From contig NZ_CP113061.1 of the NCBI RefSeq assembly GCF_026625745.1, positions 1,265,501-1,329,500 of the forward strand: DNA of 64,000 nt, in the 5' to 3' direction. The notes under the pieces were generated by a model. It ran no database searches. It had not been told where the DNA came from and saw only the letters and a list, made by a program, of their open reading frames with translations. Of the stretch, positions 9,539 through 17,474 are shown piece by piece. The position numbers and the translations under genes were made by a program. Origin of the DNA: Asticcacaulis sp. SL142. GTDB lineage: Bacteria > Pseudomonadota > Alphaproteobacteria > Caulobacterales > Caulobacteraceae. The first letter of the stretch is position 1. Each line of letters begins with the position of its first letter.

Positions 9539-9748
9539 TTAGCCGCCGTAAAATCGCTTCTTTATGATTGCTACGGAATTGAGTAGAGACAATTGAAAGC
9601 GCCTATGATTGTCATATTCAAATATAGAAAGCTCTTTTATTGCGTCATATTCGCTAATTATTTCATTTACCATTTGAATCATCTCCTGAATTCCATGTTC
9701 AGGGATAGCTTTTTGATATTCTTTTACTTTTTGATATAACTTTTCCAT
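9539..9748 (-). CDS. Small A+T-rich hypothetical protein
   Basis: 69 codons from an ATG at 9746-9748 (MEKLYQKVKEYQKAIPEHG...). An in-frame TTG at 9761-9763 would add five residues (MINSF). The product is all-helical and charged (IQEMIQMVNEIISEYDAIKE, then FEYDNHRRFQLSLLNSVAII), with no signal peptide or transmembrane segment. Codon choice is strongly A+T-rich compared with the flanking genes, which points to foreign origin. No clear ribosome-binding site is visible. It is oriented against the upstream protein stump, so a toxin-immunity or phage-type cargo gene is conceivable but unsupported. Confidence 0.4.
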   Translation of the reverse strand: MEKLYQKVKEYQKAIPEHGIQEMIQMVNEIISEYDAIKELSIFEYDNHRRFQLSLLNSVAIIKKRFYGG

Positions 9749-9866
9749 AAAACTATTTATCAAATTTCGTTAAATATTCCATCAATACGAATCTAGTGTT
9801 GAGCCTTTAATTTTCAAAATTACTAAAATCAACAATTTAAATTATTCCTGAAATTTCAGGCCGAGA

Positions 9867-10716
9867 TTAGGCTCAGGATCTGTTGATTAACAGGATTCCC
9901 AAAAAATGGTTGTTGTGCTTCACTTATGGTCGGAGGACTTTCCATGAGTGATTTGTTTTTGCTGTCTGAGCGCCAGTTCCAACGCATCTGTTCGTATTTT
10001 CCACTTTCGCACGGTGTGCCGCGTGTGGATGACCTTCGGGTTGTGAACGGGATTATTTACGTTATAAAACATGGGCTTCAGTGGAAAGATGCGCCGTCTG
10101 GTTACGGTCCCTACAAGACGCTGTACAACCGGTTCATGCGCTGGAGTCGGCTGGGTGTGTTCAACCGCATTTTCGCGGTCTTGGCCGGACAGGCCGGTGA
10201 ACCGGATCGTTTGATGATCGACGCAACCCACCTGAAGGACACAGGACGGCGGCAAGCCTCCTTAAAAAGGGGCTGTTTCCCGCTGCATCGGTCGCACGAA
10301 AGGCGGCCTCAACTCAAAGCTCCACGCTGTGACAGACGCTCAGGGGCGGCCTTTGGTGCGGCTTCTGTCTGAAGGCCAGATGAGCGACTACAAAGGTGCG
10401 GCCCTGATGCTCGACTCTTTGCCCAGGGCCAAAAGCCTGTTGACAGATCGCGGCTATGACGCTGACTGGTTTCGCAAAGCTTTGATCGATAAGGGTATTA
10501 CGCCCTGCATACCGCCAAGGCAAAACCGGAAAATCCAGATCGACTATGATAAGACGCTCAACAAACAGCGCCACAAAGTCGAGAACATGTTTGCAAAACT
10601 GAAGGACTGGCGACGTATCCACCCCCGTTATGACAGATGCGCACGCACTTTCTTCTCAGCCACACTCATCGCCGCTACCGTAGCCTTCTGGATCAATCAA
10701 TGAGGCCTGAGCCTAG
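9867..10716 (+). mobile_element. IS5-family (IS427-like) insertion sequence
   Basis: An 850-bp element with inverted termini. The left end reads GCTCAGGATCTGTTGATT from 9871; the right end reads GATCAATCAATGAGGCCTGAGC, here given only as its last bases CCTGAGC (10706-10712) pairing with GCTCAGG. Each end is flanked by YTAG (TTAG at 9867-9870, CTAG at 10713-10716), consistent with the TA-type target duplication of IS427-group IS5 elements. It encodes one transposase frame, broken by frameshifts. It sits directly on the 3' side of the A+T-rich patch and close to the terminator of the neighbouring TBDR. Confidence 0.82.
9944..10703 (+). pseudogene. IS5-family transposase, disrupted by two single-base deletions
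   Basis: The N-terminal part (MSDLFLLSERQFQRICSYFP, then QWKDAPSGYGPYKTLYNR and DRLMIDATHLK) and the C-terminal part (GGLNSKLHAVTDAQGRPL, then LLTDRGYDADWFRKAL, NKQRHKVENMFAKLKDWRRI and AFWINQ) form a complete IS5 DDE transposase of about 250 residues. The parts are in different frames. One base is missing near 10233-10245, just after ATHLK, and another near 10280-10285, just before IGRTKGG. The catalytic Asp residues lie in MIDATH and TDRGYD and the Glu in KVENMF. The start is set by a GGAGG site seven bases upstream of the ATG at 9944. A programmed single frameshift would not repair it, since two shifts are needed. Confidence 0.82.
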
Positions 10717-10741
10717 GCATTAGCGCTGCCGCCTTTTAAAT

Positions 10742-10768
10742 AAAAAGGGCGGCAGTGATTTGCCGCCC
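10742..10768 (-). terminator. Rho-independent terminator of the minus-strand TBDR
   Basis: On the minus strand GGGCGGCA, a six-base loop and TGCCGCCC form a perfect 8-bp stem (10768-10747), followed by TTTTT (10746-10742). It lies 16 bases beyond the TBDR stop codon. The right arm also pairs with CTGCCGCC at 10726-10733, giving an alternative hairpin facing the IS. Confidence 0.85.
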
Positions 10769-10783
10769 TTCAGTACTCAATAG

Positions 10784-13690
10784 TTAGAAACTCTTGCTCA
10801 TGCGAAGATAGAACTGACGTCCCAAATAGCCGGAACGATACTGACTTCCCCAGGCATAGATGCCCAGACGGCCGGGTGAACCGGTGTTGTCACCGGCGCT
10901 AAGAAGTGGCGCCTCTTCGTCGGCGATGTTGATGACGCCAGCGTTGACTGTCCAGGTCTTGGCCTGATAGCGAACCGTCAGGTCATGCGTTGTCCAGTCA
11001 GGGGTGAAGTTCTTGTTGTAAGCCAACGGTGCATAGGTAAAGCTAACCACTCCGTCTTCTTCACGATAGCCCTGATTGGTGGACTCGCCGACATAGTTCA
11101 GGGTCCAGTAGACGGTCCAGTCCTTATGCTTAAACGAGGTCTGGATATCACCCACCAGCTTGGGATCAGCTACGGTGCCGTTGTAATCGACTACGGTATC
11201 ACCTGGGAAGAGTTGTGTCTTAGATTCCTTAGTATGGGTGGCATCGAGATCAATCTTGAGTGTACCGAAGTTGAACTCTTTTTCATAAGAAACCGTGAAA
11301 TCGACACCGCTAGTTTCTTCACTTGGAATATTGCGATAGCTGGCATCAATGAAGGTGATATAGTTTGTGTCCGGGTCACGGGTGAATAGGTCGCAGAAAC
11401 CATTGTTGGGATAGGTTTCCTGACCGTAACATGCCCCGACCACACCGGCACCCGTGCTCAGAATCTGGTCTTCAACTTCGATGCGCCAAAAGTCGATAGC
11501 CATTTTCAGGCCGGTATCCGGAGGCGTCAAGGCAAAGCCAAAGGTCGTTGCGGTTGACTCTTCTGGATTGAGGCTGGTGCTGCCGGAGTACTCCAGCAAG
11601 GTCGAAGGGCCGTTACCGTCGTAGTCCGCCGGGATACCCTCTGCGGCGCAGTTGTCACGTACCGTCTGGCTCTTGACCAGTTGCCCGCTTTCGTCCGTGC
11701 CGCCCCAGTTGATGCAGGGGTCAACAGAGCGCTGGGACAGATATGCCGTCTGAGCGTTCAGGAACATTTCGTAGAGCGCGGGCGCACGGAATGATGTGCC
11801 ATGAGTGGCGCGGAAACGGAAGGTGTTATCGACGGCCCAGTTTAGACCGACCTTATAGGTAAATGCATCACCGACGCTGTCATAGTTGGAGTAACGACCA
11901 GACAGGTTAAGTTTTAGATCTTCAAAGAAGGTCTTACCATTAATGAGAGGCGCTTCCAATTCGAAATAGGCTTCCGATAGAGCGTCGTCGCCCTTGGTGA
12001 TACCGGCACTGGCCGATCCCCATGAGTTGGCCGCACGGGAATATTCACCCGGAACGTCGTTGATCTTGTCCTTGCGGTAAGAGATACCGAAAGCAGCTCC
12101 CAGCGGACCGGCCGGCAGTTGGAACAGGTCACCGGTAGCGGTCGCTTCAAAGATCGTCTGCTCGTAATCCGTCTTGCCGGTTTCCGTCAGGAAGAAGTAG
12201 TCGCGCTCGGCCTGGGTCAGTACACCGTCATTAAGTGCTGCCGGTGTCATAAGGTTGAGCGGCACGCAGCCTGCAGGGGCTTCTGGCGGACATACGCCAA
12301 TGAATTCAAACGTATCTTCGTTCAGACCTGTACCGTAGAACAGGCGATCTTTCGGCACCACATCACCGGTATATTCGCCCTTGCTCTTGGAATAGGACAA
12401 ATAGCTATCCCATGCCCAGCCTTTGTAGTCACCGCGGGCACCAAATACGCCGCGATAGACATCGATTTCCTGAGCGGCGTCAGATTTTGTCAGGAAGTAA
12501 GGGTAAACATAGGCACCAGTACGGGCTGGGCCGTTGGCAATATCATAAGCTGAGCCCGTACCAAAAGGGTTTTGTGGAGAGTCAGGCCCATAGTAAGGGA
12601 AGATGTAACGCAGGCCTTTTTGTTCAGACTCACGTCGATTAACCAGCAACTCTGTGTAAAGTTCAGCGCCGCCTGCCCATTCAGGACGATATTCGCCCTG
12701 AGCAAAGAGGGTATAGCGCTTGACCGGAGAATAGACCGTGACGCGATCTTCGATAGCCGGATCATATTGGCGGTCGGCCTGCGGCACCGGCCCAAACCAG
12801 CCCGGTACGCCAAAGGCTGAGCTGCCCTCACGGGGTATACGGAAATAGGTGTCGTCAATAGCGATACCGCCGGTGAGTGATCCCCAGCAGGTATATTCAC
12901 CGGTCAAATTGCTGACCAGATCGGCACGCGTACCGTCTTCGTTGAAGATATAGTCCTCGGCGCAATCAAATCCTTTGCGGTCGCCTTGGGTCAGAGCCTT
13001 GGTTTCCGAGAAACTGCCCGAAATCAAGAAGTGGCCCTTATCGAAGCGCCTACCCCATATGCCGGAGAAATCATAGGATTCGGCGCCACCAGCCTCGGGG
13101 ACACGAGCCGTCGCGTTAAATTCCAAGCCTTCAAAATTGCTGCGAGTGATGACGTTGACCACACCAGCCACAGCGTCAGAACCATAGATGGACGAGGCGC
13201 CGTCTTTCAGAATTTCGTAACGGCTGACGACCGCGTCCGGAAGGGTATTCAGGTCAACCGCAGCTACGGTACCACTTACACCGGCGGGCGGCATGCGGCG
13301 GCCATTCAGCAGCACCAGCGAACGCTGAGCGCCCAGACCACGCAGGGAGATCGTGTTGATCCCGCCACCGCCATCAAGAACGTAACCCGTGAACGTCGAG
13401 TTGATCTGTCCTGAACCGTTAGCAACCGAAGAGCCCTGCAGAACCTCTGCGGCGCTGATCAAGCCTGCCGCCGTTGATTTTTCAGCGGTGATGATCGTTA
13501 CCGGCGAGGCAGAGGTAAACTCTTTGCCTTTAATACGCGAACCGGTGATGACGACTTCGGTAACCACTTCCTCTTCAGTGGTGGTCGTCGTCTCTGTTGA
13601 CACTTCCTGAGCCAGGGCAGGAGCCGTCATCATCACGCTGGTGAGAACGCTGCTAGCCAATAACCATTTGCGGGGAGATAAAATGGACAA
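10784..13690 (-). CDS. TonB-dependent receptor (large)
   Basis: About 968-residue outer-membrane receptor. It has a signal peptide ending PALAQE, a TonB-box-like segment (EVVTEVVITGSRIKGKEF), a plug domain (SAAEVLQGSSVANGSGQIN, LRGLGAQRSLVLLNGRRM and IYGSDAVAGVVNVITRSNFE) and a long beta-barrel ending in the terminal aromatic FYLRMSKSF. The SRIKG and NGRRMPP features place it in the TBDR subfamily typical of Caulobacterales and Xanthomonadales peptide or glycan loci. I chose a TTG start at 13690 because a strong GGAGG lies five bases upstream. The in-frame TTG at 13702 overlaps that ribosome-binding site and is unlikely. It follows an S9 peptidase gene in the same direction, separated by a terminator, which suggests peptide uptake. 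Confidence 0.92.
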   Translation of the reverse strand: MSILSPRKWLLASSVLTSVMMTAPALAQEVSTETTTTTEEEVVTEVVITGSRIKGKEFTSASPVTIITAEKSTAAGLISAAEVLQGSSVANGSGQINSTFTGYVLDGGGGINTISLRGLGAQRSLVLLNGRRMPPAGVSGTVAAVDLNTLPDAVVSRYEILKDGASSIYGSDAVAGVVNVITRSNFEGLEFNATARVPEAGGAESYDFSGIWGRRFDKGHFLISGSFSETKALTQGDRKGFDCAEDYIFNEDGTRADLVSNLTGEYTCWGSLTGGIAIDDTYFRIPREGSSAFGVPGWFGPVPQADRQYDPAIEDRVTVYSPVKRYTLFAQGEYRPEWAGGAELYTELLVNRRESEQKGLRYIFPYYGPDSPQNPFGTGSAYDIANGPARTGAYVYPYFLTKSDAAQEIDVYRGVFGARGDYKGWAWDSYLSYSKSKGEYTGDVVPKDRLFYGTGLNEDTFEFIGVCPPEAPAGCVPLNLMTPAALNDGVLTQAERDYFFLTETGKTDYEQTIFEATATGDLFQLPAGPLGAAFGISYRKDKINDVPGEYSRAANSWGSASAGITKGDDALSEAYFELEAPLINGKTFFEDLKLNLSGRYSNYDSVGDAFTYKVGLNWAVDNTFRFRATHGTSFRAPALYEMFLNAQTAYLSQRSVDPCINWGGTDESGQLVKSQTVRDNCAAEGIPADYDGNGPSTLLEYSGSTSLNPEESTATTFGFALTPPDTGLKMAIDFWRIEVEDQILSTGAGVVGACYGQETYPNNGFCDLFTRDPDTNYITFIDASYRNIPSEETSGVDFTVSYEKEFNFGTLKIDLDATHTKESKTQLFPGDTVVDYNGTVADPKLVGDIQTSFKHKDWTVYWTLNYVGESTNQGYREEDGVVSFTYAPLAYNKNFTPDWTTHDLTVRYQAKTWTVNAGVINIADEEAPLLSAGDNTGSPGRLGIYAWGSQYRSGYLGRQFYLRMSKSF

Positions 13691-13845
13691 GATGCCCTCC
13701 AATTAATACCATTCACTAAAGCGACACTATCCCGTCACTTTTCTGACGCAATCGGAATCCGTAAATAATGAAACAATAAGCCCCACTGTGACATTGAAGC
13801 CGCATTTTCTCCCTAATGGCGATGTTTTTCGGTTGATTTGAATGA

Positions 13846-13877
13846 CAAAAAGGCCTCGCTTTCGAAAAAACGAGGCC
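13846..13877 (-). terminator. Rho-independent terminator after the S9 peptidase gene
   Basis: GGCCTCG (13852-13858) pairs with CGAGGCC (13871-13877). Read on the minus strand the stem is followed by TTTTTGTC. It lies about 30 bases past the peptidase stop and before the TBDR start at 13690, so the TBDR probably has its own promoter in 13691-13845. Confidence 0.8.
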
Positions 13878-13908
13878 GCATTAAGTTTAAATATTTACCG
13901 GTTTTGGG

Positions 13909-15915
13909 TTACATAAGACCGCATTTCGAGCTTTTGAGATAGCCTTCGATCAGACCCAAAGTTTCTTCATGCCATTCAGTGCGCCACGGTAGGGTATGCC
14001 ACATACCTTTGATTTCATGGTATTCAACGTCTTTTCCGGCCGACTTCATGGCCTTAAAGAACATGCGCGAATGATCGGTGTCCGCTTGCCGGTCATGGTC
14101 GCCGTGGTACAGCATGATCGGGATATTGGCCTTATCGACGTTTTTCAGCGGGTCCATTCCAGTCACTGTCCAGCCCTGTACGTCACGTTGCAGGTGGTTA
14201 TCACCCCACAGATTGCCAATACGGTCGAGACTGGCGACACCGGCCCCGGCAATGGCACACTTATATGGGCTCTTGGGGCGCACGGATGCCGCAATGGCCG
14301 CGAAGCCACCATAAGAATAGCCGAAAATGGCCATGCGCTTAGGATCAGCTACGCCTTTTGAAACCAGATAGGCCGCCGCATCATCCTTATCGTCCTGCAT
14401 CTTTTGGCCCCATTCCTTGTCCCCAGCGGTCCAAAGCTTATAGCCCCATCCGTCAGAGCCACGGTACTGCGGCTGAATGACCGCTATACCGCGCGTGGCC
14501 AGAAACTGCGTCCATCCGGCACCGTCCCACCCAAGATCATCGCGCGCCCACGGACCGCCATGGGGCATTACCACCAATGGCACCGGCCCCTTGGCAGGTG
14601 TCCATTCCGGCGGATAGGTAACAAAGGCCGGAATTTCCAGGCCGTCTCGCGCTTTAAAGGTAATATATTCCGCCTTGCCCAACGCCTTCGGATCAATCCA
14701 TGGGCGCTGTTTGCCCAGCAACGCCAGTTTTCCGCCCTTATAGAGATAATATTCCGGCGGCAAATCAGGGGCTTCGACCGTTACAATGGCACTGTCGCGC
14801 GTATCTTTATTCAGGTTAATGTAAACATTCTTATCCGGAAAGACGGCTTTAATTGAACGCTGAACCGGCTCCCATTGCTCATCCAAAATGACCTGTATCG
14901 CCGCAGGGCCATTGACCGTAATACTTGAAATCGTAGAGGTCTTGGCCGCCCGATTAGGTTTGAACCCCACACCTGATACGTCGAATTTGTCATTTGCAAA
15001 CAGAGGCTCAGCCGAAAAAGTCTGCGACTTGATATCGTAGCTGTAGATCGCCTGATAATTGCGATTGAGGTTGCTGGCGACGATCAGTTTTGATGGATCA
15101 GTATCAAAGCCCATAGGTGAAATATTGCGACGGTTTTTAAGCTCATAGCTCAAAGGCGCATGATAGACCCATTGGCCCGTACCCCGATCCTTGATGTAAA
15201 CCTTGTACCAAAATTCGTTGCTGACAGGTTCGATTTCAGCCTTGATTAGCGGCTCACCTGTGGCCAGATCGACACCAGAAGACAGGAATGCCGTCTTTTC
15301 GCCGCCCTTAGCCAAGAGGCGGGTCTGGGCCGTCTTGGTGTTAAATTCAAAAATTTCCTGAGCGCCCGTATCGAGATCGGCTTTCTCCATCAGGATCAGA
15401 TCTGGATTATACAGATCATCATTGAAAATACCGACCGTAATGCCGCGTTCCTCGGCTTCGCGAACCGCCTTGTTACGAGTTCCCGTTGTGCGGAAAGGTT
15501 CCTCAAACGAGCGTCCCTCAAGGTCCGTGAAATAAAGTTTGCGTGTCAGGGTTGGGCGGCCGTCCCGCCCAGTTATAGCCGTTTCCGTAATGAAGAAAAT
15601 CCGGTCATTGCCAATGAAGTCCACGCCGACAATGCGCATATTTTGCGACGGCACCCACACGGGTGTCTTTGATAGATCATTTGCGTCCCAGATCGAAATC
15701 ACCGGCCACTTCTGGCCTTTGGCAGCGACAATAGCGGCGACATGCTTACCATCAGGCGATATGGTCGCGTTAGTGATAGCTTCATACTGAGATAAGGCTT
15801 CGATGGGTAAAGGAGCCGCCAAAGTGCTGCCAGAATATGCCGAGCCTGAAACAGTCAGAACTGCATATGCAACTTTCTGCCAGCCTTTGAGGGTTTTAGT
15901 TATCTTGTGCGCCAC
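13909..15915 (-). CDS. Secreted S9-family prolyl-oligopeptidase-like peptidase
   Basis: 668 residues with an N-terminal hydrophobic signal (VAYAVLTVSGSAYSGSTLAA), a beta-propeller N-half (about 35-400) and an alpha/beta-hydrolase peptidase domain. The nucleophile is Ser534 in FGYSYGGFAA, the Asp lies in HGDHDRQADTDHS and the His in MWHTLPWRTEW. The oxyanion region MPHGGPWARDDLGWD is typical of dipeptidyl/acylaminoacyl peptidases (Peptidase_S9, PF00326). I chose the GTG at 15915 because GGAGG sits five bases upstream. An in-frame GTG at 15927 lies upstream of that site. Probably periplasmic, cleaving peptides brought in by the neighbouring TBDR. It ends in a clear terminator. Confidence 0.92.
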   Translation of the reverse strand: MAHKITKTLKGWQKVAYAVLTVSGSAYSGSTLAAPLPIEALSQYEAITNATISPDGKHVAAIVAAKGQKWPVISIWDANDLSKTPVWVPSQNMRIVGVDFIGNDRIFFITETAITGRDGRPTLTRKLYFTDLEGRSFEEPFRTTGTRNKAVREAEERGITVGIFNDDLYNPDLILMEKADLDTGAQEIFEFNTKTAQTRLLAKGGEKTAFLSSGVDLATGEPLIKAEIEPVSNEFWYKVYIKDRGTGQWVYHAPLSYELKNRRNISPMGFDTDPSKLIVASNLNRNYQAIYSYDIKSQTFSAEPLFANDKFDVSGVGFKPNRAAKTSTISSITVNGPAAIQVILDEQWEPVQRSIKAVFPDKNVYINLNKDTRDSAIVTVEAPDLPPEYYLYKGGKLALLGKQRPWIDPKALGKAEYITFKARDGLEIPAFVTYPPEWTPAKGPVPLVVMPHGGPWARDDLGWDGAGWTQFLATRGIAVIQPQYRGSDGWGYKLWTAGDKEWGQKMQDDKDDAAAYLVSKGVADPKRMAIFGYSYGGFAAIAASVRPKSPYKCAIAGAGVASLDRIGNLWGDNHLQRDVQGWTVTGMDPLKNVDKANIPIMLYHGDHDRQADTDHSRMFFKAMKSAGKDVEYHEIKGMWHTLPWRTEWHEETLGLIEGYLKSSKCGLM

Positions 15916-16126
15916 GGTCACCTCCACAAATTACGCCCTAAATGAGACGCTATATTTTTTGGCCGTCAAGTACTTTAGTTTCAATCGAAGCTTATTTCAC
16001 TACAGAGCATGACGCATTCCGGCCGAAAAGATGAAAATGCAGGTGGAGCACGTCATCCCCCTATCCAGACAAGCGATCCTTATTGAAAGAAGCCCGGTCG
16101 CTCGGCGGACGTAGTCATTACGTTTT

Positions 16127-16273
16127 CACGTTTTCCCACCCATTCGGACAGGGCTCCGGCCGATGAGCGAGAACACGGTGACAGCGGCATTACGTCGGCT
16201 TGGCATTAGCGGGGACGAAATGACCGCCCATGGCTTCAGAAGCACCGCCAGTAAATTTCTAAACGAGGCCGAG
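16127..16273 (+). pseudogene. Tyrosine-recombinase (integrase) C-terminal fragment
   Basis: The frame reads HVFPPIRTGLRPMSENTVTA, then ALRRLGISGDEMTAHGFRST, then ASKFLNEAE. This is the segment with the HxxR box (HGFR) of P4/IntS-type phage and island integrases. The N-terminal two thirds and the catalytic Tyr are missing, with a stop just upstream, and the frame fuses to an unrelated winged-helix sequence near 16274. It marks a former integration or deletion junction. Confidence 0.75.
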
Positions 16274-16666
16274 TGCTGGCCAGACATCATCGTCGATGAA
16301 GCCAACCTCAAGGTAAAAATCGCGGCGCTACGTCGAGTGTTGGGAGATGGCATGGAATCCACCAGATACATCGCGACAGTTGCGGGAAGATGATATCGGT
16401 TTGTTGCCCCTGTCTAGCGTTTTGACCTTGAAGACATACCCGGTTCAAAATCCCCGGCGCACCCGCGTCCCTTCCTCAACAGCAATAGCGTTTTCGGATG
16501 GATTGACGTAACCAACTCCGTGTTGAGAGAACTTCGGGAGATGCGCCCCGTTTCAATAGTCGGGGATGGCGGTATTGGTAAGACGACCGTTGCCAAGCAG
16601 GTCGCTGATAAAGCGGGTAAGGCGTTCCCAGCCGGTGCGATTTACGGTGTGGGCGTCGCGCTTTAG
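16274..16666 (+). pseudogene. Winged-helix regulator with P-loop ATPase domain, decayed
   Basis: The sequence CWPDIIVDEANLKVKIAALR continues with RVLGDG, then STRYIATVAGR. After a TGA at 16391-16393 it reads YRFVAPV, which is the OmpR-type wing pattern (GRGYRFVAP) with Gly changed to a stop. Further on, SVLRELREMRPVSIVGDGGI and GKTTVAKQVADKAG give a P-loop (GDGGIGKTT) of the NB-ARC/STAND type, ending at TAG 16664-16666. This matches the architecture 'winged helix + ATP-binding domain' regulators. At least one nonsense codon and internal losses make it non-functional. Confidence 0.7.
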
Positions 16667-16908
16667 TGTATTGATTACCGCGATGCCACGACATGGGGGT
16701 GATGCGATTGCAGCCCTTATGGCCTTGCCACCCTTGGCGAGGGCCTTGGTCATCGCCACCTTGTCCCTGCGCCTGAACAGTCTGAGTCCAGGATCTCTGG
16801 GTTAGGTCTCGCCGTAATACGACAAAAAACGCACGCCTTTGACACATGCACCAAGCTTTTATGAATCGTTTAATTTTGAAATGGCACTAAACTGCGGTGA
16901 CGAATTAA
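16667..16908. other. Unassigned filler between two pseudogenes
   Basis: About 240 bases with open frames on both strands but no recognisable family. Both the plus-strand frame (MPRHGGDAIAALMALPPLAR) and the minus-strand frame (MAMTKALAKGGKAIRAAI) look faintly transposase-like, but I cannot support either. GGCACTAAACTGCGG near 16883 resembles the outer end of the decayed IS5 copy that follows. Confidence 0.3.
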
Positions 16909-17345
16909 TCATTTAAGCCAAAGCATGATGCTGGCGATTTTGATAAATCCGAGGAAGTTGGCGGCGAGTTTATCATATCGTGTGGGAATTCGCCGCCATT
17001 GCTTGAGTTTGACTAAGAAACCTTCGGTTCCCCAGCGTTGTTTGTAGGCGATACGATCGTAACTGTTCTGGTATTTGCCATGACGCCGAGGCGGGATGAC
17101 GGGCTAAGCGCCTTGTTTGAGAATGAGATCATGCAGGCTATCGGCATCGTATGCTCGATCCGCGAGGACTTTTTCAGCGCATAATCCGCGCGTCAGATCA
17201 CAGGCCGGCACCATGTCATTTTTGCTGGTCGGAGCCAAGCTCAAAGCGTACCGGGAGACCCAGCGCATCAACTACTTTTGGCTTCGAACCTGCCCCGCGA
17301 ACGGCCAAGAGTCTGGACTTGCGATCCCCCCTTTTAAAGCCAGCT
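16909..17345 (-). pseudogene. IS5-family transposase, decayed copy
   Basis: On the minus strand the frame reads RGDRKSRLLAVRGAGSKPK, then VVDALGLPVRFELGSDQQK. After a one-base shift it gives DMVPACDLTRGLCAEKVLAD and RAYDADSLHDLILKQGA, then an in-frame TAG where relatives have Lys, then PVIPPRRHG. The C-terminal part reads KLKQWRRIPTRYDKLAANFL and IASIMLWLK before TGA at 16909-16911. The ADRAYDAD and RRI.TRYDKLAANFL motifs are diagnostic of IS5 transposases. The N-terminus is lost. The usual NxIERxF region is diverged (WGTEGFLVKLK), consistent with neutral decay. Confidence 0.8.
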
Positions 17346-17474
17346 TGTCAAGCCTAAACCAGCCCCTAGTCGTATACCATATTTAATGTTTCACATTTTC
17401 ATTATGCTGTTGTTACGCATCAACAGTAGCACGCGCCCCATTCCATCACACTTGGTTCCGGGGTCCGTTACGAC

